Assembly (NCBI GenBank): GCA_021797365.1
Contig: JAJZZU010000001.1
Coordinates: 1-37,399, forward strand
Source of the DNA: Pseudomonadota bacterium
GTDB taxonomy: Bacteria; Pseudomonadota; Gammaproteobacteria; Acidiferrobacterales; Acidiferrobacteraceae
DNA length: 37,399 nucleotides
Direction: 5' to 3'
Each line of letters starts with the position of its first letter. Position 1 is the stretch's first letter. Both the position numbers and the translations under genes were made by a program. A model generated the notes under the pieces. It worked only from the letters and a program-made list of their open reading frames with translations. It did not search any database and was not told where the DNA came from. Positions 23,598-31,988 of this stretch are shown piece after piece.

Positions 23598-23680
23598 GCG
23601 GATAGTATAGATCACCGAAAGGACGCCTTCGGCGTCCGCGCTATCCTTCCCCGCTGTGAACGGCGGGGCCTGTCGCGCAT

Positions 23681-23797
23681 CTGGTCATCTCGCGGCTGGA
23701 AGGCGGAATGAAGCACGCGCCATCCGTGGCGTCGCTTAAAAAGTATGCGGAGGCCGTTGGTTGCACGCTGTCTATCGCCCTCATTCCTCATCCATAG
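23681..23797 (+). pseudogene. C-terminal remnant of an XRE-family antitoxin
   Basis: The frame LVISRLEGGMKHAPSVASLK then KYAEAVGCTLSIALIPHP ends at TAG 23795. It matches the recognition helix and tail of HigA-like helix-turn-helix antitoxins (SxVISRLExGxxxPSxxTLxxYAxAxGxxLxIxLxP). Everything before it was removed by the left end of the TnpB element. It is too short to fold as a DNA-binding domain. Confidence 0.65.
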
Positions 23798-23878
23798 AGC
23801 GACGCCCAGCCCTTGACGCCCAGCCCGCCCGGTCTTAACATAAGTTATATTGGTGATAGAGCAGCAACGAGGTGAACC

Positions 23879-24607
23879 ATGGGTGCCCACGACCAGGCCT
23901 GGAGCGATACCGCCGATTCGATCAGTTTTCTAAAGAACGGCCTTTCCGGGGCGTTTTCTGCGGAGAACCGGCAAGCAGCTCATGATTTCGCCGAGTACCT
24001 GTTCGGTGACTCAAAGGCCACCAAGGCTGCTCAGGCCGCCCAGGCCGCGGAAAATGAAAAATGGGCAGAAGGGGCGCGCGAGGCGCTGTATCGCAACGCC
24101 GTGCTGGCCGCGCAGGCCTATGCCCTTATCGCCAACGATCTGGCCGGGGAACTGAAGATCCCGCGGTCGGTGATCGAGCGCAAGGTCGTGGAGTACATGG
24201 GCAAGCTGGGGCAGTATGGCCAAGGCTCGCGCATCCAGGCTTTTCTCGAGACCGGGCGCGAGGATGCGGAGGCCTACAACAAGCGCGTGAATGAACACGC
24301 GGAGAAGCTCGATCCGGCGGCTTTTCAGGAAAGGTACGGTTGCCACCCCGATGACCGCGCGCAGGCCTATCGCAATGCTCAGGACTGGCGACAGTATTAC
24401 GTGGGCGCAAGCCACATCTACAAGAATGTGCTGTTTTTTGTGGGGGCCAAAAGCAGCCAAGGGGCGCCCACGCGCCGCCCGCATTTTCTCGATTGGCTGA
24501 ACGCCCGGCGCGCCCTGGCGAAGCTGGAGTCCGGGCAGGCACCCAAGACGGGACCGGCACCCAAGCATGAGGAGTGTCCCGTTTATTACCCCTTGGATGT
24601 GTATTAG
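23879..24607 (+). CDS. Unknown 242-residue protein
   Basis: ATG 23879 follows GAGGTG and a leader with TATATT (about 23846). The product is soluble and helical, with an Ala/Lys-rich segment (KATKAAQAAQAAENEKW) and a more conserved-looking second half (YRNAQDWRQYYVGASHIY, then Arg/Pro-rich). The end is Pro-rich and acidic. It stands alone between the XRE remnant and the TraY gene, which it faces tail to tail. No family is recognised. Confidence 0.6.
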   Translation: MGAHDQAWSDTADSISFLKNGLSGAFSAENRQAAHDFAEYLFGDSKATKAAQAAQAAENEKWAEGAREALYRNAVLAAQAYALIANDLAGELKIPRSVIERKVVEYMGKLGQYGQGSRIQAFLETGREDAEAYNKRVNEHAEKLDPAAFQERYGCHPDDRAQAYRNAQDWRQYYVGASHIYKNVLFFVGAKSSQGAPTRRPHFLDWLNARRALAKLESGQAPKTGPAPKHEECPVYYPLDVY

Positions 24608-24618
24608 TTTAGTGGCTT

Positions 24619-24641
24619 GGAAGGGGGTTTTCTCCCCCTTC
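24619..24641. terminator. Bidirectional terminator hairpin
   Basis: GAAGGGGG (24620-24627) pairs with CCCCCTTC (24634-24641); the loop holds four T. It lies between two convergent genes and can serve both, although neither side has a long T run. Confidence 0.6.
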
Positions 24642-24648
24642 ATCGCCA

Positions 24649-27384
24649 TTATTCAGAGTCTTCAGAACTTGGCGTGGCGGATGGGGCGCCACCCTCTTTA
24701 CCTTTTGTCGCCAACCCACCCCCCTTGCCCGTCGCCTTGTTCATATCCCTGATGTTGGCGGCCGCGCCTTGGCTGTGAGACACCACGACACCCATCACCT
24801 TATTGACGTGCCCCTGCATGTCGGCCGCCGCCCCGAGGGCGTCCGTCCCGCCGCCGATCCACTTCAGGACTTGATCGGGCAGGACCGTGATCACGCGGAC
24901 GGACATATGGCAGACATAGACCAGCATGCCGATCAAGACAATGACCAGGCCATTTGCCTCGAGGGCTTGCGTAACCGACTGCGTGCCGTTCAGGTAGGCC
25001 GAGGCATAGCCCAGGAAGCTGATCCCGATCAGCCAGGCCGCCGCCTCCATGAGCGCCATGGCGAGGAAGGCCCCGATCGTGATCATGATGGGGCGCAGGA
25101 CGAGGCCTGCCACCATCTGGTAGCCCAGCTGGGCGCGTTGGGGCGCCCAGCCTTCGCCCTCGAACGAGACGTGCGCGGCGGCCCAGAGGGGCGCGGCCAT
25201 CATGGTCTCGGCGACCATGAGCATCCAGCCCATCGCCGCTGACAGGAAGGCGATCAAGGGTAGGGCAGGGAGCAGGATGGCCAAGAAGAAGCCGCCGATC
25301 AGGAATGCGGCGATGGCCATCATGGCGAATGCTACGACCTTAGTGATGATTTTTTTGAGGAGGGCTGCGCCGAGTGCTCCAACTACGTTGCCGGTAATGG
25401 CGCTGCCTATCGAGATCGCTCCGAGAAGGGGTTTCGCGATGTAAGCCGCCAGCGCGGTGACAATGATCCACCCGGCAAACGTCAGCATCAGCTGACCCGC
25501 CTCCATGAATAGGATGAGCGGGTTGCCGTTTGAGAGGGTATGCGTCGCCGACGTAATGGTTTGTTGCGCATTGCCCCAGCCGCCGCTGGAGCCGACAAAT
25601 ACGCTGAGAATGATCTCCGCGGGCGCCATAAGCACGCGCGATATGACGTCGGAGACGACGTGCCCAATGCCTTTGATCCAGCCCCATACGCCTGTTTCCT
25701 TGCGCGCGCTCGTGCCCACGAGCCGCCCCAGCGCAGTCGTGGGGTGACTACCGATGGCTATCGCCTGGCGGACGACGATCGCACCGCGCGAAGATTGCGC
25801 GAGACCCTTGGTGGCGGGCGTGGAGATCGCCGTGTGCGGCGAAGCGAGGTTGTGTTCGGACTGGTCGAGGCGCGCGAGGTTGAGCCACAGCCCGCCGATG
25901 GTGAGCCAGCCCTCTTTTTCGACGACATTGACGATAGCCTGCATGTTCTTCTGCCCCACGAGCATATGGATCGCGGCATTGCTCGCGTTGACGACCGGGG
26001 TATCGAAAGCCGCTGAGGCCTGGGCGAAGGCCGCCTCCGCGGACTCCACCTGGCTGACGCTGGGGGCTTTTGGTGCCGGCGGCGTGGTGACCGGCACGGT
26101 GGCCCCACCGGCGACCGCCTGGGGCGCTGGCGTGGCGCCCGATGGGAACGCGGGCGAAGGCAGGACGAGGTCGCCTGTGGTTGAGGATACGGGAGCGCGC
26201 CCCGTCCCGAGCAGAGTGGCCAAAGGTTTTGTGTCGGCGGCCGCCGCCTGCACCCCTTGCTGTTCGGCGTTGAACATGAAGTTCTGCACCATGCGCTCGC
26301 TTTGAGGGTTACTGACCTCGCCCAGCAGGCCGTTGGTCCAGCCGTGAGAGGGGAGGTTGAGCGGCACGCGAAAACCCACCCCACCGCAGATGTCGTCTGT
26401 CGTAGGGACCTGCGTCGCCTTCCAGTTCTGCGGGTCCTTGATGTGGACCCATTGGTACTGGGTCTCGTCGGTCGAGCTACCCGACGTGAAGGAGTGGGTC
26501 CAGATATTCGAGCCGGTCGGGGCGACCAGTTGTTCGGTCGTGTCGCCACCGGCTTCGCTCGTGACCAGTTCATCGACATACCACTGCGTCGGCGTGGCCT
26601 TGGCCGGGTTGTAGTTGTCGATCTGTGCGCCGGTGTGGGCGTTGTAGTACGCGGCGCAGGCTTGGCCTGCGAGCAGCCCCTCGGCGATCTGGCGGCCCGC
26701 GGGAGGCGACGGGGCGACCACGGCCGGACGGCTCACGAACGCGGAGATCATGACGTCGGCCGCGCGGTTGGCGACCCCCATCCCCGCCATGGTGGTCCAG
26801 AGCACCATGGCCTGGACCAGGGAGTAGCCGCCGAAGACGGGCATCAGGGCTCCGCCGCCGATAATGACGCGGACCGGGGCCCAGAACACAGACCCGTTGC
26901 GCCCCATCCACTCGCCGCGGTTCGCCGTATGCAGGATGCCGGTCAGCGACCCAAAGATGGTCATCAGCGCGACGATCAATAGGATGCCGGTATTCATCAC
27001 ACCGAAGCCATCGGCCAGGACGCTGCCCGCACCGGAGACGTTCGTGGCAGAGGCCGCAGACGAGGAAGAGGTGCCTCCCGAGAGGGTCAGCCCGCCGGAT
27101 GCGATCGTGGTCACCTCGGGGCCGAAGATCCGCTGCAGCAGGGAGTAGCCGATGTCCTGGGGGGCGAGAGGGTAGAATATCACGCCAAAGAGCGAGCCGG
27201 TGCCCGACCCGGGCGCGAGCGATGGCATGGACAGGGAATTGCCACCGCCGGACGAGGGCGTGTATGTCCCTGCCTGCGCCATCGGCGGCGGCGCCGGGGC
27301 GGCGCCGGCAAAGGCCGGGGCGGACAGGGCGGAGCCGACCAGCAAGAGCAAAGCTGCCAGTGTCGTGACGGATTTGTGGGTCAT
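24649..27384 (-). CDS. traY: DotA/TraY-like conjugal transfer membrane protein
   Basis: A 911-residue polytopic protein of the DotA/TraY family, an inner-membrane component of type IVB secretion systems. From ATG 27384 there is a signal peptide (MTHKSVTTLAALLLLVGSAL...), a first membrane segment with GILLIVALMTIFGSLTGILH, the family stretch GRNGSVFWAPVRVIIGGGAL..PVFGGYSLVQAMVLWTTMAG (seen in parts), a large periplasmic Pro/Thr-rich domain (residues about 230-560), and at least five C-terminal membrane segments. Small Gly-rich tail. The adjacent exclusion gene of IncI plasmids (excA) is not recognisable here. Confidence 0.85.
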   Translation of the reverse strand: MTHKSVTTLAALLLLVGSALSAPAFAGAAPAPPPMAQAGTYTPSSGGGNSLSMPSLAPGSGTGSLFGVIFYPLAPQDIGYSLLQRIFGPEVTTIASGGLTLSGGTSSSSAASATNVSGAGSVLADGFGVMNTGILLIVALMTIFGSLTGILHTANRGEWMGRNGSVFWAPVRVIIGGGALMPVFGGYSLVQAMVLWTTMAGMGVANRAADVMISAFVSRPAVVAPSPPAGRQIAEGLLAGQACAAYYNAHTGAQIDNYNPAKATPTQWYVDELVTSEAGGDTTEQLVAPTGSNIWTHSFTSGSSTDETQYQWVHIKDPQNWKATQVPTTDDICGGVGFRVPLNLPSHGWTNGLLGEVSNPQSERMVQNFMFNAEQQGVQAAAADTKPLATLLGTGRAPVSSTTGDLVLPSPAFPSGATPAPQAVAGGATVPVTTPPAPKAPSVSQVESAEAAFAQASAAFDTPVVNASNAAIHMLVGQKNMQAIVNVVEKEGWLTIGGLWLNLARLDQSEHNLASPHTAISTPATKGLAQSSRGAIVVRQAIAIGSHPTTALGRLVGTSARKETGVWGWIKGIGHVVSDVISRVLMAPAEIILSVFVGSSGGWGNAQQTITSATHTLSNGNPLILFMEAGQLMLTFAGWIIVTALAAYIAKPLLGAISIGSAITGNVVGALGAALLKKIITKVVAFAMMAIAAFLIGGFFLAILLPALPLIAFLSAAMGWMLMVAETMMAAPLWAAAHVSFEGEGWAPQRAQLGYQMVAGLVLRPIMITIGAFLAMALMEAAAWLIGISFLGYASAYLNGTQSVTQALEANGLVIVLIGMLVYVCHMSVRVITVLPDQVLKWIGGGTDALGAAADMQGHVNKVMGVVVSHSQGAAANIRDMNKATGKGGGLATKGKEGGAPSATPSSEDSE

Positions 27385-27399
27385 GAGTGCGGCTCCGCG

Positions 27400-27442
27400 C
27401 CAGTGGTATACATAGCGTACAGTATACACAACAGGCTATAAT
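27400..27442. promoter_or_regulatory. Divergent control region between traY and the HD gene
   Basis: Two GTATAC palindromes (27406-27411 and 27422-27427) are 16 bp apart, one and a half helix turns. TATACT on the minus strand (27426-27421) could be the traY -10 box and TATAAT (27437-27442) the -10 box of the HD gene. No convincing -35 boxes are seen, so an activator may be needed. Confidence 0.4.
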
Positions 27443-27476
27443 CAGCCCACAAGCCCATTTCCACAAGGACGCGCCG

Positions 27477-28082
27477 ATGTCTTCAGCCCCCTCGATCCTC
27501 ACCGGCGACGGCCGGTACTACGATTTCCTCAACCCGTCGCTTACGGGGACCAGCGTGGCTTGTCTGGCGCGCGCCCTGTCCCGGCTGTGCCGGTTCACGG
27601 GGCATACCGCCAGGTTCTACTCCGTCGCCGAACATAGTGTCTGGGTCTCGCTCCTGGTTCCCCCGACCCTGGCGCGCCAGGCGCTGGTGCATGATCTGCA
27701 CGAGGCTCTGGTCGGCGATGTCTCGGCGCCCCTCAAGGCCTTGATCCCGGACTATCGGGCGATCGAGCAGGCCGCTTGGCGACAGGTGGCCCTGTTGTGT
27801 GATGTCCCAGTGGAAGTCCACCCCCTGGTCAAGCGAGCCGACCTCATGATGTTGGCGGCTGAACGGCGTCTGCTGATGCCGCACGATCACGAGGACTGGC
27901 CGATCTTGAAGGGGATCCCGGATATCTTGACCGATCACCCGGGGCTGCATCTCGGCAAGGATCCGGATGACGCCTTCCGGTTCTTCATGGAGCGGTACCA
28001 CGCGATTGCTGCCCCGCGCGCCCAGGAGGCGCCGCGCCCGGCGCCCGAGCCCTATCCGTCGGCTGCCCTGGCGGTTTCGTGA
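27477..28082 (+). CDS. HD-domain phosphohydrolase
   Basis: A 201-residue HD-family hydrolase, of the group found in phages and plasmids that resembles nucleotide phosphohydrolases such as YfbR. The metal ligands are visible: FTGHTARFYSVAEHS (H53), LVHDLHEALVGDVSAPLK (H72-D73, D81). ATG 27477 has AAGGA upstream. A Pro/Ala-rich tail of about 20 residues ends the protein. Possible roles are dNTP pool control or second-messenger hydrolysis. The stop overlaps the start of the nuclease gene (TGATG), so both are made from one message. Confidence 0.75.
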   Translation: MSSAPSILTGDGRYYDFLNPSLTGTSVACLARALSRLCRFTGHTARFYSVAEHSVWVSLLVPPTLARQALVHDLHEALVGDVSAPLKALIPDYRAIEQAAWRQVALLCDVPVEVHPLVKRADLMMLAAERRLLMPHDHEDWPILKGIPDILTDHPGLHLGKDPDDAFRFFMERYHAIAAPRAQEAPRPAPEPYPSAALAVS

Positions 28083-28633
28083 TGGCTTGCGTCGTCCGGC
28101 TGGCAGACCTGAACGCCGACGCCCGCCGACTGGTCCGCGCGGCACTACGCACCGCGCAGCGCGGCGCGCCGCGCGCCCAACCCGCTGTCGTGACCTTGCC
28201 GCCTCGCCCTCGACGCCCAGGGCGCACCTCGAAGGTCGTAGCGCCTCCTGCAGCCCATTATCAGGATCCCACGCCGCACGACCGGCTGTGGGCCGAGGTC
28301 AGTCGGCGTTGGCCGGGGCAGGCGTTTCGCGAGTATCCCAAGATGGTGCCGGGGCGCCGAATCCGCGGCGACATCGCGTTCCCGGCGCATCGGTTGGTAG
28401 TCGAAGTGGACGGCTGGAAGCATCACGGAAAATATCTGAAGGACTTTCGGCGGGACCGGACCCGGCAGAACCTGCTCACCATCGCCGGGTGGCGGATCCT
28501 GCGGTTCGCGGCGGGCGATATTTATGCGGATCCGGGGGCCTGTTGCGTCTTGATTGGGTTGGCGTTGACCGAGGAAAAGGCTGACACCCCATGGGATAAG
28601 AGAGATTCACGGAGGGCGCCTGATGACACCTGA
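28082..28633 (+). CDS. DUF559/Vsr-like PD-(D/E)xK nuclease
   Basis: A 183-residue protein from ATG 28082. After a basic, Pro-rich N terminus (residues 1-60) comes the endonuclease-like core: HDRLWAEVSRRWPG, YPKMVPGRRIRGDIAFP (first Asp), RLVVEVDGWKHHGKY (E-x-D-G), RDRTRQNLLTIAGWRILRF (C-terminal helix and strand). This is the pattern of DUF559 proteins, related to Vsr mismatch nicking enzymes. Coupling with the HD gene suggests joint action on nucleic acids or nucleotides. Biochemical activity of the family is little known. Confidence 0.75.
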   Translation: MACVVRLADLNADARRLVRAALRTAQRGAPRAQPAVVTLPPRPRRPGRTSKVVAPPAAHYQDPTPHDRLWAEVSRRWPGQAFREYPKMVPGRRIRGDIAFPAHRLVVEVDGWKHHGKYLKDFRRDRTRQNLLTIAGWRILRFAAGDIYADPGACCVLIGLALTEEKADTPWDKRDSRRAPDDT

Positions 28634-28659
28634 ACAGGAAAAATGGATGGGAGTGCTGC

Positions 28660-28851
28660 TTGTTTGCCAGATGTTTCCCGGATGCCGATGTGCAAGGCTT
28701 ACAAAACCGGCTCTTGAAAGTCGGAGATGGCACGGAATGCGCCTTGTTTGCCCAGCGCGTCCCAGGCGCCGATGTGGAGGCCCTGGAGAAGTGGGGGCGG
28801 AAATGCGTCTATTTGGAACCGTCACCGCCTGCACCTCCCCAAGACCCATAG
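28660..28851 (+). CDS. Short ORF with internal duplication, possibly broken gene
   Basis: TTG 28660 has GGGAG 6 nt upstream and gives 63 residues. CLFARCFPDADVQGLQ and ALFAQRVPGADVEALE are two versions of one motif about 28 residues apart. The end (PSPPAPPQDP) runs into the IscB remnant in another frame, so the true C terminus was probably lost. An overlapping ORF beginning ATG 28623 (MTPEQEKWMG) may be its displaced start. Confidence 0.3.
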   Translation: MFARCFPDADVQGLQNRLLKVGDGTECALFAQRVPGADVEALEKWGRKCVYLEPSPPAPPQDP

Positions 28852-29086
28852 CCTCGATGCCGCCTGTGTCGGGCACGTTGATGCCATCCACTGCTGGCAA
28901 CAACCCGTCCTCACCATCCAGGCCACAGGTCGGGGGAGTTACCAATATTTGACCCGAAACAAAAGCGCCTTTGGGTTCCAGACGGGGGATCTGGTCCGGG
29001 CTTTTGTTACGGGAATGGGGCGGTCTGCGACCGCCGCGCTCTCCCTCCCTGGGCTGAACCCCAGGGTTTCCCGCGTTATTGGATGA
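28829..29086 (+). pseudogene. C-terminal remnant of IscB
   Basis: The frame contains LPKTHSLDAACVGHVDAI, then TIQATGRGSYQ and GFQTGDLVRAFV, which are the well-known C-terminal signatures of IscB, the RNA-guided ancestor of Cas9 from the IS200/IS605 superfamily. RuvC and HNH domains are missing, and a stretch between GSYQ and GFQTGD is shortened, so this is a dead remnant. No left or right element end is recognised around it. Confidence 0.7.
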
Positions 29087-29104
29087 TTTCTCTGGAGAAA
29101 GCCT

Positions 29105-29911
29105 ATGTGTATTCGCGGACACAATCGGTTCATTATGGCCTATGCCGCATTATCTCTACTTTTCGGCACAACACCGTGGTGGTCTGGAATTGTGCTGGCC
29201 ATCCCTATTCTTGGGACGATCTGGTGGTTCCCCAAGTGGTCTGCGTCTCTCGATGAGATCCCGGACGGGTATTTGCTATTGGCGGCGCTTATTGGTGTCA
29301 TCGCATCAGCGACCATTGTATGGAGTGGTGCTTTCGCTCCTTTTGGCAACCTCGTGATCGTATTTTTCCTGGTCCTTGTCTTTGTCTGGACTGTCAAAGA
29401 TAAGGCCATAACCGCCCGCGTCACCCGTCAATCGTCCGCAATATGGCATGCCTTCGTGGATGGCAGTCCTATCGGCACAATCCCTGATACCGAATTGGCG
29501 GCTATTGAACGCGCTGTTTGGCGTGACTACGCCCTATCCATGCGCTATGCGCGTTTCTGGGTGCGCCAGATTCTGGACATTGCCGAACAAATGTTGGTGG
29601 TTATCCCCCTCTTTCTTTTTTGGGGTATCGTACTTTATTCTCAAGGTTCGCCCCATCTTCTTGCGCAGACATTTCATGCGGCTATTCATCACCCCGCGCG
29701 GGTCGTTGTCTATGTGCGCATTATTGGTCTTATGGGATATATCGTGTTTGTTGTGCGGGTCGGCGTCGGCAGTCGTAATATATGGCGCAGCACGATATAC
29801 GATAAGGTGGGCCGGTATTTCTCTCTGGCGCCCAAAAAAGCCGATACTATCGTACTGAAAATGGTTAGCGAGCAGGACCGGTCCAGTGTGTCGACTGGCG
29901 CAACCCGATGA
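29105..29911 (+). CDS. Unknown integral membrane protein
   Basis: A 268-residue protein from ATG 29105 (TGGAGAA 8 nt upstream). Four hydrophobic segments lie in residues 8-95, then a soluble stretch with IERAVWRDYALSMRYARFW, then two more segments around 160-225 and a charged C terminus. It has no signal peptide. Lower GC than its neighbours. A surface-exclusion role like ExcA near TraY is conceivable from position only; nothing in the sequence shows it. Its stop overlaps the next start (ATGA). Confidence 0.6.
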   Translation: MCIRGHNRFIMAYAALSLLFGTTPWWSGIVLAIPILGTIWWFPKWSASLDEIPDGYLLLAALIGVIASATIVWSGAFAPFGNLVIVFFLVLVFVWTVKDKAITARVTRQSSAIWHAFVDGSPIGTIPDTELAAIERAVWRDYALSMRYARFWVRQILDIAEQMLVVIPLFLFWGIVLYSQGSPHLLAQTFHAAIHHPARVVVYVRIIGLMGYIVFVVRVGVGSRNIWRSTIYDKVGRYFSLAPKKADTIVLKMVSEQDRSSVSTGATR

Positions 29912-30378
29912 ACCGCGAATCGCCAGAGTCTCCGGATGTCATCAACTTCGAGCAGTATGTCGCCTTACGGCACAAGCCCGTGCAATGTCGCCACAGTCAC
30001 GTCGAGGTGGACCCCACCAATCGCGAGGTGACCTGCCACGATTGCGGGAAGGTCGTGGACCCATTCGATGTCCTGGTGCAATTTGCGCAGGACGGATCCT
30101 CCCTTCAGTACACCTATACGACGCTCCAGAAGGAAGTCGAGCGCTTGCGTCGCTGGAATCCGTTTTTGCGGGCCGTTAAGAAACTCGAGGAAATTTGGCG
30201 AGGCTCCATGCTGCCGACGTGTCCCCATTGCAGGCACGGCATCCGGGCGGAAGATTTAGCGGGATCGGGGCGGATCAATAAGGAATTCGCCATGGCTCGT
30301 GGGGTGGCGCACGAGAAAGGCGTTCCGGTTCTGGCGGATGCCGAAAACCGATCAGGCACACCTCGTAAACCCGTATAG
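29908..30378 (+). CDS. Zinc-ribbon protein
   Basis: A 156-residue protein with C-R-H (residues about 27-29) and C-x2-C (CHDCGK) in the order CRHSHVEVDPTNREVTCHDC, a zinc ribbon found in small phage and plasmid proteins, followed by a helical region (YTTLQKEVERLRRWNPF) and a second pair CPHCRHGI. It may bind nucleic acid or a partner. It is translationally coupled to the membrane-protein gene. Confidence 0.6.
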   Translation: MNRESPESPDVINFEQYVALRHKPVQCRHSHVEVDPTNREVTCHDCGKVVDPFDVLVQFAQDGSSLQYTYTTLQKEVERLRRWNPFLRAVKKLEEIWRGSMLPTCPHCRHGIRAEDLAGSGRINKEFAMARGVAHEKGVPVLADAENRSGTPRKPV

Positions 30379-30414
30379 AGAACGTTCGTTGTGGGGTCAC
30401 AGGACTCGTCTTGA

Positions 30415-30801
30415 GAAGCGCATCAAAACGACCTGAGCGACGCCTATCGCTATTTTGATGCGACCGTCCCGGCGGAAACCGTCGGCCAGGCCGTACAAGC
30501 CGTGCTCACCGAAGATATCCCCCAGGAGATTCAGTTTCTCAGGACGTTTGATGCAGCTCGCGCTCGCTTGAGGGCGGCGATGGACCTGACCGACAAGGAA
30601 ATGGATGTGGCCGTTCATACGATCCTGCGCGAAGGGCGCATGAGCAAGGCCAAGAGGAGCCGGTATTTTGCCCATTACCCGGATGAGGTCATTCGGCGCA
30701 TGGAGCAGGCGGTCCTGCCACCGGCGGATATTCGTAACCAGTCGGATGTCGATCGCCATCCAAAGCGACGGTCGGGGCCGGGACCCGGGATAGATTCCTG
30801 A
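30415..30801 (+). pseudogene. C-terminal remnant of a Fic-family protein
   Basis: The frame from 30415 reads QNDLSDAYRYFDATVPAETV, then TEDIPQEIQFLRTFDAARAR and GRMSKAKRSRYFAHYPDEVI, which is the usual C-terminal third of Fic AMP-transferases (SKxxR and DEExxRIE parts). A stop at 30412-30414 closes the frame upstream and the catalytic HPFxxGNGR motif is missing. From GTG 30502 a 99-residue product could still be made, but not an active enzyme. Confidence 0.6.
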
Positions 30802-30833
30802 TCAAAAAAGGGGAGGGGATACGCAGGACGCGG

Positions 30834-31988
30834 TCACGCCTCGTCCGCCCTCTCCGTGGTCTTTCGGTGCCGCTCATCATCCTCCGCATGCAAATAGATG
30901 CTCGTTGTGTCGAGTGAGGCATGCCGCAGGTTCTTCTGGATGAACCGAAGATCGGTACCGGCGTCCGCCTGATGGGTGGCCGCGGTGTGCCGCAGCCAGT
31001 GGGTTGAGGCGCGCCGGAGGAGGGCGGCCCCCGTCGGGTCTTCGGCCTCGATGGCCTCCGCAGCCCGGCGCATGACTTCTTTGACGATCAGGTAGATGGC
31101 CGACGGCGTCAGGGGCCGGTCCGCTGACCCCCCCACGGGCAGCACGAGCGGCACATCGGCATCATCCGCCCCTGGGGCCTCGTGCAAGCCGTAAAGCCGC
31201 CTGTAGCGCCCCAGATCGGCCAGAAGACCGTCGCTCACGGGGACCTCTCCGGTCACGCCGCCCTTGCCAGTCACGCGCAGCCACCAGCGCCCACGGCGCT
31301 GCACCAGGTCCCCCGTCCGGGCTTGCGCGGCCTCGGACGCCCGTAGGCCGGTGCCGTAGAGCAGACGGAACAACCAGCGCACCCGTTCGTGGTGCTGTTG
31401 CTCGCGGGTCGTACCCGTCGGTAAGGTGTCGATGAAGGCCATCAGGCGGTTCCATAGGGCCTGATCCAAATACCGCTCCTGGACGGGCCTGGCCCCACGC
31501 GTCTTGCGGCTCTTGCGCCGGCGCAACGCTAGTGGGTTGCCGGCGAGGTAGCCCGCAGCCGTGAGGTAGGCGAACAGGCCGGAGAGGATGCCCAGGGCGT
31601 GCCGGATGGATGCCGGCGAGAGTGGCCCCTCAAATAGGCGCCGGTCACCGCCCGTCCGCGGGCGACTCGGATCCACCCAGTCGCCGGCCGGGTGCGCCAG
31701 GAACGCCTCGTAGATCAGCAGGTCCTCGCGAGTGAGACTGGAGAGTGGTTTGTCCAGCGCTTGTGCCGCCCACAACATCAACCGCACCACCTCTTTCCGA
31801 TAGGCGCGCAAGGTATGGGGCGAGTCCGCGTACTCGGCCAACCACGCGCGCACGGCCTCGAGGTCAGTGTCGGCGGCGATCTGGCGGTGCGCGCCCAGGG
31901 CGCGGTTCGTCCCCCGGCGTCCGTCCAGGCGGGTGGACGCGGCAGGTAAATCTTGAGCAGTCTGGGAAATAAGTTGGTCGTGAGTCAT
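30834..31988 (-). CDS. Tyrosine recombinase/integrase
   Basis: A 384-residue phage-integrase family recombinase. The N-terminal SAM-like DNA-binding domain covers residues 42-150 (SPHTLRAYRKEVVRLMLWA), the catalytic domain 170-375 with R216 (LYGTGLRASEA), K242 (TGKGG), H330-x2-R333 (THWLRHTAA), H356 (LRHASLDTT) and the nucleophile Y365 (SIYLHAED). All are present, so it should be active. It could integrate the element, resolve multimers or, as Rci does for PilV, move segments; no att site or shufflon is visible nearby. ATG 31988 overlaps the stop of the MNT gene. Confidence 0.85.
   Translation of the reverse strand: MTHDQLISQTAQDLPAASTRLDGRRGTNRALGAHRQIAADTDLEAVRAWLAEYADSPHTLRAYRKEVVRLMLWAAQALDKPLSSLTREDLLIYEAFLAHPAGDWVDPSRPRTGGDRRLFEGPLSPASIRHALGILSGLFAYLTAAGYLAGNPLALRRRKSRKTRGARPVQERYLDQALWNRLMAFIDTLPTGTTREQQHHERVRWLFRLLYGTGLRASEAAQARTGDLVQRRGRWWLRVTGKGGVTGEVPVSDGLLADLGRYRRLYGLHEAPGADDADVPLVLPVGGSADRPLTPSAIYLIVKEVMRRAAEAIEAEDPTGAALLRRASTHWLRHTAATHQADAGTDLRFIQKNLRHASLDTTSIYLHAEDDERHRKTTERADEA

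Larger units (their letters stand above)
22294..23680 (-). mobile_element. Intact TnpB element of the IS200/IS605 superfamily (IS1341 type, no TnpA)
   Basis: The element consists of a left-end hairpin (CCCCG around 23650-23672, with GGATAGCG), tnpB, and a right end with GAATCTCCGCCC pairing to GGGCGGGGAGG and ending in ATGTCAAC near 22294. The left end matches that of the truncated copy at 5965-6215. No Y1 transposase (tnpA) is present, so mobility needs one supplied in trans. Both flanks are broken genes: a HepT-like toxin and an XRE antitoxin. Confidence 0.75.

Noticed and set aside
23598..23615. GTG start six codons upstream for tnpB
   Set aside because: It would put coding sequence over a TATACT box; the truncated copy also starts at the equivalent of ATG 23597.
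29047..29066. CCCTGGG/CCCAGGG hairpin as terminator or guide RNA
   Set aside because: It is inside the IscB remnant frame, lacks a T run, and no IscB scaffold features accompany it.
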